A stretch of 64,000 nt of DNA from Bacteroidota bacterium (GTDB lineage Bacteria > Bacteroidota > Bacteroidia > Palsa-948): contig PLUL01000020.1 in NCBI GenBank assembly GCA_003164895.1, forward strand, positions 1-64,000, written 5' to 3'. Positions 32,523-40,892 of the stretch are shown one piece after another. The translations under genes were made by a program, and so were the position numbers. The first letter of the stretch is position 1; every line of letters begins with the position of its first letter. A model generated the notes under the pieces. The model had not been told where the DNA came from and searched no databases. It worked only from the letters and a program-made list of their open reading frames with translations.

Positions 32523-34952
32523 ATGGCGAAAAAAGAAAATACTGAACGAACAAAGACTGAAATTTCTTTCGAGGAATTCAAAATAATTATTCTAAACGAC
32601 TATCGGATAGCCAACGAAAGCCGTGAAACAAGTTTGCTTGGCAGAAAAGAAGTTCTCACCGGAAAAGCCAAGTTTGGAATTTTTGGAGATGGAAAAGAAG
32701 TGGCGCAAATTGCCATGTCAAAAGTTTTTCGTGATGGAGACTGGCGTTCGGGTTATTACCGCGATCAAACGTTCATGCTTGCCACAAATAATATTACACT
32801 CGAACAATGGTTCGCAGGATTGTATGCGCATGCCGATGTGGATGCCGATCCGATGAGTGCCGGCAGACAAATGGGCGGACACTACTCTACCCGCTCGCTG
32901 AATTCTGACGGCACATGGAAAGATTTAACCAAGATTAAAAATTCTTCTTCCGATATTTCTCCTACAGGAAGCCAGATGCCGCGCTTGCTGGGGCTTGCTC
33001 TTTCTTCTAAAATCTTTCGCAACAGTCCTCAGCTTCAAACCGAAGAGTTCAAAAAGTTTTCTTTGTCAGGAAACGAAGTTGCTTTCGGTACGATTGGCGA
33101 TGCAAGCACTTCCGAAGGAATGTTTTGGGAAGCGATCAATGGCGGTGGTGTGCTGCAAGTGCCGATGTTAATTTCCGTTTGGGATGATGGTCACGGAATT
33201 TCTGTTCCGAAAAAATATCAAACCACCAAAGAAGATATTTCTGAAGTACTCAAAGGATTTCAACTCGATGAAAATAAAAACGGCTATGAAATTTTAAAAA
33301 CACGAGGATGGGATTATCCGCACTTGATAGAAACATATGAGAAGGCAGAAAAAATTGCGCGCGAAAACCATATTCCTGTTCTTGTTCATGTGGATGAAAT
33401 GACTCAGCCTCAGGGTCACTCCACTTCCGGCTCTCACGAAAGATATAAGACGAAGGAAAGACTTCAATGGGAAATTGATTTTGATCCGATAAAGAAAATG
33501 CGCGAGTGGATATTAACTTCTGCCATTGCTAATGAGGAAGAGTTGAACAAGATAGAAGCCGAAGCAAAACAACGAGCTCGCGATGCAAAAAACAATGCAT
33601 GGAAAGCATTCAACAGCCCAATTCAGAATGAACGCACAATGATGCTGGATTTGTTCGATGAACTTGCCAACTCTTCTCCTCACAGGGAAAATATTCTTAC
33701 TGTAAAAAAAGAACTGAAAGAATTCATTGACCCAACCCGAAAAGAAATTATTTCTGCTGCTAAAAATGTTTTATGGATATCTCAGGGTGAAAAAATTGAT
33801 GCAAGAAAAAAAATATCCGAATGGTTAACGGAACAGCAACCTGTTAATGCAGAGCGATACAATTCTTATCTGTACAGCGAATCACAATGCGCTGCTATAA
33901 AAATCGAAGCCGTTGCTGCGCAACCTTCACCTGATGGAAAAATGATTGACGGCAGAGAAGTTCTTCGCGAAAACTTTGATGCAATACTTGCAAAATATCC
34001 TGCAGTCCATATTTTCGGTGAAGATTCAGGAATGATCGGCGGAGTAAATCAAGGTCTCGAAGGCTTACAAAAAAAATACGGAGAGCATCGCGTGTGGGAT
34101 ACCGGAATTCGCGAGTGCACCATCATGGGACAAGCGATCGGAATGGCGCTGCGCGGATTGCGACCGATTGCAGAAATTCAATACCTCGATTATCTTCTTT
34201 ATGGATTGCAAATTCTAAGCGATGATCTGGCAACCATTCAATACAGAACCAAAGGCGGACAAAAAGCTCCGGCAATTATTCGCACACGCGGACATCGGTT
34301 GGAAGGAATCTGGCACAGTGGTTCTCCTATGGGAATGATCATTAATGCCCTGCGCGGAATGTATGTTTGCGTTCCACGGAATCTTACGCAGGCAGCAGGA
34401 TTTTATAACACGCTTCTTGCTTCGGATGATCCGGCTCTTATTATTGAACCGCTGAATTCGTATCGTTTAAAAGAAAAAGCGCTTTCCAATTATGGCGAGT
34501 TTAGAATTCCCCTCGGAGTTCCTGAAATTCTAAAAGAAGGAAACGATGTTACACTTGTCACCTACGGACCTAATTGCAGAATTGCGATGGAAGCAATTTC
34601 CAATCTTTCAAAGAAAAATATTTCAGTTGAGTTAATTGATGTACAAACGCTTTTACCATTCGACATTCACCACTCCATTGTTGAATCGCTGAAGAAAACC
34701 AACCGCATCGTTTTCATGGATGAAGATGTGCCGGGTGGTTCAACTGGATTCATGATGCAAAAAGTTTTGGAAGAACAAGGCGGCTACAATTATCTTGATT
34801 CCACTCCAAAAACCATCACGGCAAAAGCGCACCGACCTGCTTATGGATCAGACGGAGATTATTTTTCAAAACCAAATGCTGAAGATGTTTTTGAAACGGT
34901 TTATGAATTGATGCACGAAGCCAATCCTCAGAAATATCCAACTTTATATTGA
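32523..34952 (+). CDS. 2-oxoacid dehydrogenase E1, fused alpha and beta subunits
   Basis: 809 residues from the ATG at 32523. The N-terminal half is E1-alpha-like with the ThDP motif GDASTSEGMFWEAINGG. The C-terminal half is E1-beta-like (FGEDSGMIGGVNQGLEGL, DTGIRECTIMGQAIGMALRG, EIQYLDYLLYG, PNLTQAAGF-type motif). Fused E1 of this kind oxidatively decarboxylates branched-chain or other 2-oxoacids. No E2 or E3 is nearby. A perfect TATATTTG box ends 7 bases before the ATG, so the mRNA would be leaderless or nearly so. Confidence 0.9.
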   Translation: MAKKENTERTKTEISFEEFKIIILNDYRIANESRETSLLGRKEVLTGKAKFGIFGDGKEVAQIAMSKVFRDGDWRSGYYRDQTFMLATNNITLEQWFAGLYAHADVDADPMSAGRQMGGHYSTRSLNSDGTWKDLTKIKNSSSDISPTGSQMPRLLGLALSSKIFRNSPQLQTEEFKKFSLSGNEVAFGTIGDASTSEGMFWEAINGGGVLQVPMLISVWDDGHGISVPKKYQTTKEDISEVLKGFQLDENKNGYEILKTRGWDYPHLIETYEKAEKIARENHIPVLVHVDEMTQPQGHSTSGSHERYKTKERLQWEIDFDPIKKMREWILTSAIANEEELNKIEAEAKQRARDAKNNAWKAFNSPIQNERTMMLDLFDELANSSPHRENILTVKKELKEFIDPTRKEIISAAKNVLWISQGEKIDARKKISEWLTEQQPVNAERYNSYLYSESQCAAIKIEAVAAQPSPDGKMIDGREVLRENFDAILAKYPAVHIFGEDSGMIGGVNQGLEGLQKKYGEHRVWDTGIRECTIMGQAIGMALRGLRPIAEIQYLDYLLYGLQILSDDLATIQYRTKGGQKAPAIIRTRGHRLEGIWHSGSPMGMIINALRGMYVCVPRNLTQAAGFYNTLLASDDPALIIEPLNSYRLKEKALSNYGEFRIPLGVPEILKEGNDVTLVTYGPNCRIAMEAISNLSKKNISVELIDVQTLLPFDIHHSIVESLKKTNRIVFMDEDVPGGSTGFMMQKVLEEQGGYNYLDSTPKTITAKAHRPAYGSDGDYFSKPNAEDVFETVYELMHEANPQKYPTLY

Positions 34953-34953
34953 A

Positions 34954-35451
34954 GTGAGAATTTGTTTTCATAAAATTTTTTTTGTTGCGATTATTTTTTC
35001 ATTATTCATTTTTTCTGATTCTTTTTCTCAATCCATAAATGATTCTATCAGAATTATTTTTTCATCTCCTGTTTTTTCTCTTATGGAAGATTATTCGGGC
35101 GATTGGGGAAGTTATTCCCATACTTTTAATTTTACCAAACGCGATACTTGCGAGGAAGTGCTATGGTTGGACCCTGAATTTCCTGACGGAGAAAATGTTC
35201 GCCAGTTAAAAATATTTCTTTCTTCAAAAGATTTCATACAATTGGAAAAGTTTTTCATCGGCTGCTACAATAAAACTCACAATTCAAAAGAAAAAAGCAC
35301 GGAACACAGCAAATATATTTTCAAGAACAAAGAGTTGACCTTTACCATTGATGACAAATCCACCATGCTTTGTCTGGATGATTTCAAAGTGTGGAAAGAA
35401 AACCTTTTCCGAGAAGGAATAATGCAGGAAAAAAGAAATAAAAGGAAATGA
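34954..35451 (+). CDS. Exported protein, function unknown
   Basis: 165 residues, GTG start 2 bases after the E1 stop. Signal peptide to about residue 26 (SDSFSQ). Mature part has SGDWGSYSHTFNFTKRD and a C-terminal Lys/Arg-rich end. No family recognised. It overlaps murQ by 4 bases (ATGA), so the two are translationally coupled. Confidence 0.6.
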   Translation: MRICFHKIFFVAIIFSLFIFSDSFSQSINDSIRIIFSSPVFSLMEDYSGDWGSYSHTFNFTKRDTCEEVLWLDPEFPDGENVRQLKIFLSSKDFIQLEKFFIGCYNKTHNSKEKSTEHSKYIFKNKELTFTIDDKSTMLCLDDFKVWKENLFREGIMQEKRNKRK

Positions 35452-36251
35452 AAAAAATTACTGAATCCGATTCACGCTATGACCATTTAGAAAAAATGGA
35501 TGTGAAAAAACTTTTGATCAACATCAACAAGGAAGACAAAACCGTTGCCTTTGCTGTTCAAAAAGAAATCCCTAAAATCGAGAAGTTGGTGAATGTGATA
35601 GTTTCAAAAATGAAAACTGGTGGAAGATTATTTTATATCGGTGCAGGCACAAGCGGACGATTAGGAATTGTTGATGCATCGGAATGTCCGCCAACGTATG
35701 GAGTTCCGCAGGGAATGGTGATCGGTTTAATTGCAGGCGGTGACAAAGCCATTCGCAAAGCGGTGGAGTTTGCCGAAGACGATACAGAACAAGGTTGGAA
35801 AGATCTGAAAGCAAATAAGATTTCAAAAAAAGATGTTGTGATCGGCATTGCAGCATCCGGCACAACGCCTTATGTTGTGGGCGCGCTGGAAAAATGCAAC
35901 AAGAATGGAATCACAACTGCTTGCATCACTTGCAATCCGGGAAGTCCGGTTGCAAAAACAGCGAATCATCCAATAGTTGTTGTGGTTGGACCCGAATTTG
36001 TAACCGGAAGCACACGCATGAAATCAGGCACTGCACAAAAATTAGTATTGAACATGATCTCCTCTACCGTGATGATAAAACTCGGGCGCGTGCGCGGAAA
36101 TAAAATGGTAGATATGCAGCTCAGTAATAATAAATTGGTTGACCGCGGCACAAAAATGATAATGAGAGAACTGAAAATTCCCTATGAGAAAGCCAAGAAC
36201 CTTTTGCTGGAGTTTGGGAGTGTGAGAAAGGCTATTGGTGCAAACCACTAA
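35448..36251 (+). CDS. murQ: N-acetylmuramic acid 6-phosphate etherase
   Basis: 267 residues, SIS domain. It cleaves the D-lactyl ether of MurNAc-6-P to give GlcNAc-6-P in cell-wall recycling. IGAGTSGRLGIVDASECPPTYG contains the catalytic Glu79, and E110 in EFAEDD is spaced 31 residues later, the same spacing as E83/E114 in E. coli MurQ. GPEFVTGSTRMKSGTAQK is the second family signature. No anhMurNAc kinase or transporter is adjacent. Confidence 0.95.
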   Translation: MKKITESDSRYDHLEKMDVKKLLININKEDKTVAFAVQKEIPKIEKLVNVIVSKMKTGGRLFYIGAGTSGRLGIVDASECPPTYGVPQGMVIGLIAGGDKAIRKAVEFAEDDTEQGWKDLKANKISKKDVVIGIAASGTTPYVVGALEKCNKNGITTACITCNPGSPVAKTANHPIVVVVGPEFVTGSTRMKSGTAQKLVLNMISSTVMIKLGRVRGNKMVDMQLSNNKLVDRGTKMIMRELKIPYEKAKNLLLEFGSVRKAIGANH

Positions 36252-36450
36252 TGTACTGAGATTACTCCGATTTCCGAAAAAACAAATGCAGATTACACCG
36301 ATGTAATACTATAAAATAATTGGTAGTATCTCAACTTGAATTTTTCTTTGTGCTCTTTGCGTGTATTTCCTCTGTGTTCTTTGCACCAAGCAATCGGTGA
36401 AATCTTTTTAAAATCGGTGTAATCATTTTATAAGTGGCACAATTTTCAGA
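36252..36450. other. Intergenic accessory DNA
   Basis: Part of a 721-base gap. It contains low-complexity text such as CTCTTTGCGTGTATTTCCTC and two copies of ATCGGTG. No open frame with coding character; no promoter is obvious. Confidence 0.5.
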
Positions 36451-36852
36451 ATCAGTTGAATTTAAGTCAAACCCAACCGGATTTTTATCAAAGTCAGCAG
36501 GATTTTTTGCAAACCCAACCGGATTTATCATTTAGTCAACTGGATTTTGCCTAAAATATGGTGAATTGAACCTTGGCATATACGGATTTATGAAAAAGCC
36601 GACTGGAAAAACCATTTTTCCAACTGGATTGGGGTAAAGTCAACTGACTTTTACATTTTTCCTGTTGGGTTTTGCATTTTTCCAACTGACTTTGGCGCAA
36701 ATCCTGCTGACTTTACCATTTTTCCGTATGACTTTGCCCTCGATCCTATTTGCTTAGGTTTGGATGTGTATTTCTCTTGCATGGAAGTGTATTGCTTTGG
36801 GTTGGATTTAATTGGCTTTGACTTAAATCCTGCTGACAAAGGATTGGATTTG
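36450..36852. repeat. Rigid 21-bp periodic degenerate repeat array
   Basis: About 19 units. The core GGATTT or a one- to two-base variant recurs at 36479, 36500, 36521, 36542, 36584, 36605 and 36626, then, after a one-base slip, blocks start at 36654, 36675, 36696 and 36717. It resumes at 36762, 36783, 36804 and 36846. All steps are 21 or 42 except one of 20. Units diverge mainly in the bases around the core. 21 bp equals seven codons and two helical turns. No continuous reading frame survives on either strand. Confidence 0.8.
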
Positions 36853-36972
36853 GTTTGTTCTTATTATAAAGAATATGGATTGCCTAGATATGAATACTGA
36901 AAAGAAGATAAAAAGTATATTTGTTGAGTGGTTATTCACCATTTTTAGACAACAAAAAAGTATTCGATATAA

Positions 36973-37452
36973 ATGACTGAAATCTACCTTGACCAACAGA
37001 AAAAGAATTATTATTATTCAGACTTCAAAGAAAACGTATTGCCTGAGTCAGACAATTTTTGGAAGTTAAGTGAATTCATAAAGCCACACTTGATTGAATT
37101 AAATGAAAATAAGAAAATTCAACCTTTATATTCTAAATTCCCTGACAATAACCAATCAATGGAAAGAAATCAAAGTTACTTGGAAATTGCATACACCAAA
37201 GACATAGAATTGATTTTATTTAGGAAAACTTTACCTTACTTTGTCAACAAATATAATCATCAAGAAGAATCAAAATTTTATTACACCTTTTCTGCACCTA
37301 AAGACAACGAAATATCAGAATCTAAATTAGGTTGTTTGAGTAATCCTGACTATTATAGAATAAATCGCCTTTGCCTATATTTTGAGTGTTATGTCAAAAA
37401 CAAACACAAAGAATTTTGGCAAGACCTCAAAGATAGATTGAAAAGTTTTTAA
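36973..37452 (+). CDS. Orphan protein, function unknown
   Basis: 159 residues, soluble, rich in Lys, Asn, Tyr and Phe. No signal peptide, membrane helix or known motif. Its DNA is AT-rich, and it stands alone after the repeat array with another unknown gene 63 bases downstream. A horizontally acquired gene is possible. Not recognised. Confidence 0.5.
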   Translation: MTEIYLDQQKKNYYYSDFKENVLPESDNFWKLSEFIKPHLIELNENKKIQPLYSKFPDNNQSMERNQSYLEIAYTKDIELILFRKTLPYFVNKYNHQEESKFYYTFSAPKDNEISESKLGCLSNPDYYRINRLCLYFECYVKNKHKEFWQDLKDRLKSF

Positions 37453-37515
37453 ATAGCCCCTTAGCTATAGATGATGGCAAAAAATAATATATATAATCTT
37501 TAGAACTTACAAACG

Positions 37516-38013
37516 ATGAACTACTTTAAAAAACTTTTTCAAGGCAAAGATGAATTAAACTATTCCGATTTCAGTAAGTTTCCTATTATTCAAGGTGAGG
37601 GTTGGAGTAAGGTTCGTTTATTAGCTCTCAAAAAAAATGTAGATGCATTTCTTGGTGAAGAAGGAAATTTAACTAACAAATATAAGGAAGTATATTTTGT
37701 AGATTATATTAAATTTGGTCTTGAGGTTAGTTACAGGAACAAGAGTAATCAAGTTCAAGCTATTTTCTTTTACAATAATGACGATGACTCTGAACGTTTT
37801 AGCATATATCCTATAAAAACCGAAAAAAATATCGATTGGCATTCTTCAGAAACTGATGTTGAAAAATCCTACGGATTACCTTTAAAAAAATTTACAGGAA
37901 ATAATGCGGGAAAGGAAAAAAATATCGCTTGGATAAGAATGGTTTATAAAGGAATAGATTTTAGATTTATGGCAGGGAAAATGGTAAGAATAGGCATAAC
38001 TATTGGTTGTTAA
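37516..38013 (+). CDS. Orphan protein, function unknown
   Basis: 165 residues. The C-terminal part (VEKSYGLPLKKFTG, IAWIRMVYKGIDFRFMAGKM) looks like a compact alpha/beta domain seen in various Bacteroidota hypothetical proteins. No signal peptide. It ends 8 bases before the aminotransferase 3' remnant. Immunity-protein-like size and context, but no toxin gene is present. Confidence 0.5.
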   Translation: MNYFKKLFQGKDELNYSDFSKFPIIQGEGWSKVRLLALKKNVDAFLGEEGNLTNKYKEVYFVDYIKFGLEVSYRNKSNQVQAIFFYNNDDDSERFSIYPIKTEKNIDWHSSETDVEKSYGLPLKKFTGNNAGKEKNIAWIRMVYKGIDFRFMAGKMVRIGITIGC

Positions 38014-38020
38014 AAAGAGG

Positions 38021-38084
38021 GATTCTAAATCGCCTTTTCCTTCACTTGCTCCGTAATTTTTCTTCCCGGGTAAACTTTAAGTGC
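38021..38084 (-). pseudogene. Diverged remnant of the 3' end of the aminotransferase gene
   Basis: 64 bases match 38630-38693 with five differences. Read on the minus strand it gives ALKVYPGRKITEQVKEKAI and a stop, against ALKVYPGRKIMEQVKEKAI in the intact gene. Four of five changes are synonymous. Similarity stops exactly after the DUF2283 stop codon. It looks like a displaced original or related gene end. Confidence 0.85.
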
Positions 38085-38092
38085 AGCATATT

Positions 38093-38299
38093 CTAACTTG
38101 CTTTTTTAAATTCCACAGGAAGAAGTGAATCAAGTTCAATGTTTCTTGAAGCATCCATAATTTCAATGCCAATAATTTTTCCCTTCTCGTCAATATCGAG
38201 TACAACATCTTCGTTTACTCTGCGGTTAGTAAGAGTATGTTTTTGCTGGTCGAGGCGGATGTACAGCAAATCGGTTTTAGAATCGTAATTAATAGTCAT
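38093..38299 (-). CDS. DUF2283 protein, probable partner of the DUF4258 gene
   Basis: 68 residues: INYDSKTDLLYIRLDQQK, RVNEDVVLDIDEKGKIIGIE and ILDASRNI-type end, the DUF2283 pattern. It begins 3 bases after the DUF4258 stop. The pair resembles toxin-antitoxin-like two-gene modules in which DUF2283 is the second, antitoxin-like component; function is not established. Confidence 0.85.
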   Translation of the reverse strand: MTINYDSKTDLLYIRLDQQKHTLTNRRVNEDVVLDIDEKGKIIGIEIMDASRNIELDSLLPVEFKKAS

Positions 38300-38302
38300 T
38301 TT

Positions 38303-38572
38303 TCAGTTATTAAATTTACCGTAAAATACATAAACAGTTACGGTGATTATTGTTTTATTTTCTTCTATAAAATATACTTCTATTTTCTTTTGCTCATACT
38401 GTTTGCCGTTTCTTTCTTGCCTGAAATCTAAAATTAATACTTTAGCTTTTCTGCCTGCTTTCGCGTCAATCGGTAATCCAAATTGTATTGTCTGAATTAT
38501 TTCTTCCTTGCTTGCACCGCGTTCACCTGCTCTTTCAAGTGTATGCGGTTCAATACGGATTTCCATTTTCAA
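38303..38572 (-). CDS. DUF4258 protein (toxin-like)
   Basis: 89 residues (a start two codons later is possible). EPHTLERAGERGASKEEIIQ, GRKAKVLILDFRQER and the end VEVYFIEENKTIITVTVYVF-like strands match DUF4258, small RelE-sized proteins. Transcribed toward DUF2283 with a 3-base gap. The pair lies between the aminotransferase gene and a remnant copy of its 3' end. Confidence 0.85.
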   Translation of the reverse strand: MKMEIRIEPHTLERAGERGASKEEIIQTIQFGLPIDAKAGRKAKVLILDFRQERNGKQYEQKKIEVYFIEENKTIITVTVYVFYGKFNN

Positions 38573-38633
38573 ATGTACATAAAAAACAGGAAAGTATTTG
38601 GAGATTGCTTCGCTCCTCTATCAATAAAAGATT

Positions 38634-39860
38634 CTAAATCGCCTTTTCCTTCACCTGTTCCATAATTTTTCTTCCCGGATAAACTTTAAGCGCTTCTTCC
38701 AAACAAATCATTGCGTTTTTAAGGTCTTCAATCTTCAACACGTATGCAATGCGCACTTCGTCTTTTCCTGCTTCGGGACTAAAATAAAATCCGGTGGCGG
38801 GAGCAAGCATCACGGTTTGTCCTTTGTATTCAAATTTTTCGAGCAGCCACTGGCAAAATTCATCGGCATCGTTAATTGGTAAACGAGCAATGCAATAAAA
38901 TGCGCCTTGAGGATTCGGGCAAAAAACTCCATCCATTTTATTCAGCGCTTCCACCACAAAATTTCTTCGCGCAGTATATTCCTTTTTCACATTCTCAAAA
39001 TAAGATGCTGGCGTATCAATGGCAGCTTCCGCAGCAACTTGTCCAAAAGTTGGAGGACTTAATCTCGCCTGTGCAAATTTCATGGCACCAGCCATCACTT
39101 CTTTATTTCTGGTAATGAGAGCTCCAATCCTTGCACCGCAGGCACTATATCTTTTAGAAACAGAATCTAACAGCACCACATTATTATTAATTCCTGTGAG
39201 GTGCATCACCGAAGTATATTCCGCACCATCGTAACAAAACTCGCGGTACACTTCATCGGCGAATAAAAACAAATCGTGCTTCTGAACCAGTTCGCGTAAT
39301 GCTTCCAGTTCAGCTTTTGTATATAAATATCCGGTTGGGTTGCTCGGATTACAGATCATGATCGCTTTTGTCTTTCTCGTGATCATCTTCTCAAACTTGG
39401 TGATGGACGGCAAAGCAAATCCTGTTTCAATATAAGAACGCACCGGTTTTATCACCACTCCTGATTGCGTGGCAAAACCATTGTAGTTGGCATAAAAAGG
39501 TTCGGGAACAATTATTTCGTCACCTTCATTCAGACAGGTCATCATGGCAATCTCTATTGCTTCCGAACCGCCTGTGGTGATCATTATCTCCGAAAAGTCA
39601 ACATCAATATTATGTTTCTTGTAATAGCCCGCTAATTTCTTTCGATAACTTTCAATTCCTGCGCTGTGAGAATATTCCACCACTTTCATGGAGAAATTTC
39701 GGATGGCATTGAGCATCACTTCAGGGGTTTCAACATCCGGCTGACCGATATTAAGATGATAAACTTTTCTCCCTGCTTTCTTTGCTGCTTCTGAATACGG
39801 AACCAATTTACGGATTGGCGATGCCGGCATTGCATTGGCTTTGTGGGAAATTTTTGGCAT
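38634..39860 (-). CDS. Pyridoxal phosphate-dependent class I/II aminotransferase
   Basis: 408 residues. Motifs: YHLNIGQPDVETP near the N-terminus, ITTGGSEAIEIAM, MICNPSNPTGYLY, LFADEVYREFCYDG, and the PLP-binding Lys in SVSKRYSACGARIG. These match the aspartate/aromatic aminotransferase group. The 3' end (38634-38693) has a diverged duplicate at 38025-38084. The exact amino donor cannot be read. It is separate from the DUF1573 genes that follow on the same strand. Confidence 0.9.
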   Translation of the reverse strand: MPKISHKANAMPASPIRKLVPYSEAAKKAGRKVYHLNIGQPDVETPEVMLNAIRNFSMKVVEYSHSAGIESYRKKLAGYYKKHNIDVDFSEIMITTGGSEAIEIAMMTCLNEGDEIIVPEPFYANYNGFATQSGVVIKPVRSYIETGFALPSITKFEKMITRKTKAIMICNPSNPTGYLYTKAELEALRELVQKHDLFLFADEVYREFCYDGAEYTSVMHLTGINNNVVLLDSVSKRYSACGARIGALITRNKEVMAGAMKFAQARLSPPTFGQVAAEAAIDTPASYFENVKKEYTARRNFVVEALNKMDGVFCPNPQGAFYCIARLPINDADEFCQWLLEKFEYKGQTVMLAPATGFYFSPEAGKDEVRIAYVLKIEDLKNAMICLEEALKVYPGRKIMEQVKEKAI

Positions 39861-39932
39861 ACAAGAAATAATAAATTGTGAATGATAAATGCTGAATTAA
39901 AACAAGTACAAATTTACGAAAAAGAAATGAGT

Positions 39933-40349
39933 TTACTTATCGGATTTATCTTCCTCAATATGTCCGTAAAACCGAAGTTTAGTAGGAGAGTTTGAAGCAT
40001 TGGAAATAACTTTCACCGTACGATCTTGTTTGTCGTATTTATCCTTTGTGTTGAAGGTAATCATAATCATTCCCGAATCTCCCTGCCGGATAGGATAATG
40101 TGGAAAATCTGCCACGGTGCATCCGCAGGTAACTTCAATATCAGAAATAGTTAGAGGATTTTTTCCGGTATTCTCAAAAGTATATTCAATCTCTACCACT
40201 TTTCCCTGCGTAACTGTACCAAAATTAAATTTAGGGTCTTTAACTTTTAAATAAGGAAGTGAATCTTTGCTCTGAGCAATTGTAGATGTAAAAAAAAATA
40301 TCCCGTACAAAAATAAAATGTACGGGATAGATTTTCGAAATCGTTTCAA
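39933..40349 (-). CDS. DUF1573 exported protein, third in tandem
   Basis: 138 residues from a TTG (40347-40349); a GTG one codon earlier is equally possible. No ATG fits, because the frame from 40427 overlaps the upstream gene. The signal peptide is KSIPYILFLYGIFFF...TIAQ. DUF1573 core: FNFGTVTQGKVVEIEYTFEN, ISDIEVTCGCTVADFPHYPI, VKVISNASNSPTKLRF. These Ig-like domains are common in Bacteroidota envelopes; role unknown. A strong terminator hairpin lies inside its signal-peptide codons. Confidence 0.82.
   Translation of the reverse strand: MKRFRKSIPYILFLYGIFFFTSTIAQSKDSLPYLKVKDPKFNFGTVTQGKVVEIEYTFENTGKNPLTISDIEVTCGCTVADFPHYPIRQGDSGMIMITFNTKDKYDKQDRTVKVISNASNSPTKLRFYGHIEEDKSDK
40290..40329 (-). 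terminator. Perfect intrinsic terminator inside the start of the third DUF1573 gene
   Basis: Stem TATCCCGTACA / TGTACGGGATA (40319-40329 and 40299-40309), 11 perfect pairs, 9-base loop, followed on the minus strand by nine Ts (40290-40298 reversed). It lies 40 bases after the stop of the second DUF1573 gene and within codons 8-17 or so of the third gene. Confidence 0.85.
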
Positions 40350-40368
40350 CACTCTGTAATACTCTTTA

Positions 40369-40863
40369 TTAGTGAGGAGTAGGTGTAGCTGTAACTGTTC
40401 CGGCTGGTGCTGGAGGAGCAGCTTCAACTGTACCGTGTATTTTCAAAGTTTTGCTTGAAGTTTTTGCATTAGAAGAAACAGTAACTGTTTTTGTAAATTC
40501 TCCGGGACGCTTAGTGTCATAATGAACTTTGATAACTGCGCTTTCTCCTGGTTTGATTGGATCTTTAGGAGCAGTTGGAACTGTGCATCCGCATGAACCT
40601 GTTGCGCTGTAAATGATCAATGGTTCTTTGCCTGTATTTTTAAATTTGAATTCACGGTTGCCATCAGCATCATATTTTACTGTTCCATATTCAATAGTTT
40701 CATTGTCAAACACAATTTCAGGTGCGTTTGGATTTGGAGGAGCAGTTTGAGTAGTGCTTGCTCCCGGTGCTGGTGCTGGTGCTGGTGCTGCAGTCTGTGC
40801 CTGCGAATTAGAAACGAATGCAGTAAATGCTACTACTGCAAATGAGAGGATTGTTTTTTTCAT
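40369..40863 (-). CDS. DUF1573 exported protein, second in tandem
   Basis: 164 residues. The signal peptide ends near SQAQ (about 23). A Pro/Ala-rich linker (AAPAPAPAPGAS) precedes the domain: EYGTVKYDADGNREFKFKN, IIYSATGSCGCTVPTAPKDP, GEFTKTVTVSSNAKTSSKT. A Pro/Thr-rich tail follows. Paralogue of its two neighbours. Confidence 0.88.
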   Translation of the reverse strand: MKKTILSFAVVAFTAFVSNSQAQTAAPAPAPAPGASTTQTAPPNPNAPEIVFDNETIEYGTVKYDADGNREFKFKNTGKEPLIIYSATGSCGCTVPTAPKDPIKPGESAVIKVHYDTKRPGEFTKTVTVSSNAKTSSKTLKIHGTVEAAPPAPAGTVTATPTPH

Positions 40864-40892
40864 GGTAAAGGTTTAATTGTTTTTGTTTTTGT

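Noticed and set aside
36331-36839. Two minus-strand frames (36331-36531, 36651-36839) with seven-residue repeats such as NPVGFAK and PKSVGKM
   Set aside because: They are in different frames, short and interrupted; the periodicity belongs to the DNA array, which I list as a repeat instead.
36450-36852. CRISPR array
   Set aside because: Units are contiguous 21-mers with no conserved 25-40 base repeat alternating with unique spacers, and no cas genes are near.
38093-38572. Insertion sequence or transposon around the DUF4258-DUF2283 pair
   Set aside because: No transposase, terminal inverted repeats or short target duplication; the flanking duplication is a gene 3' end with coding-type divergence.
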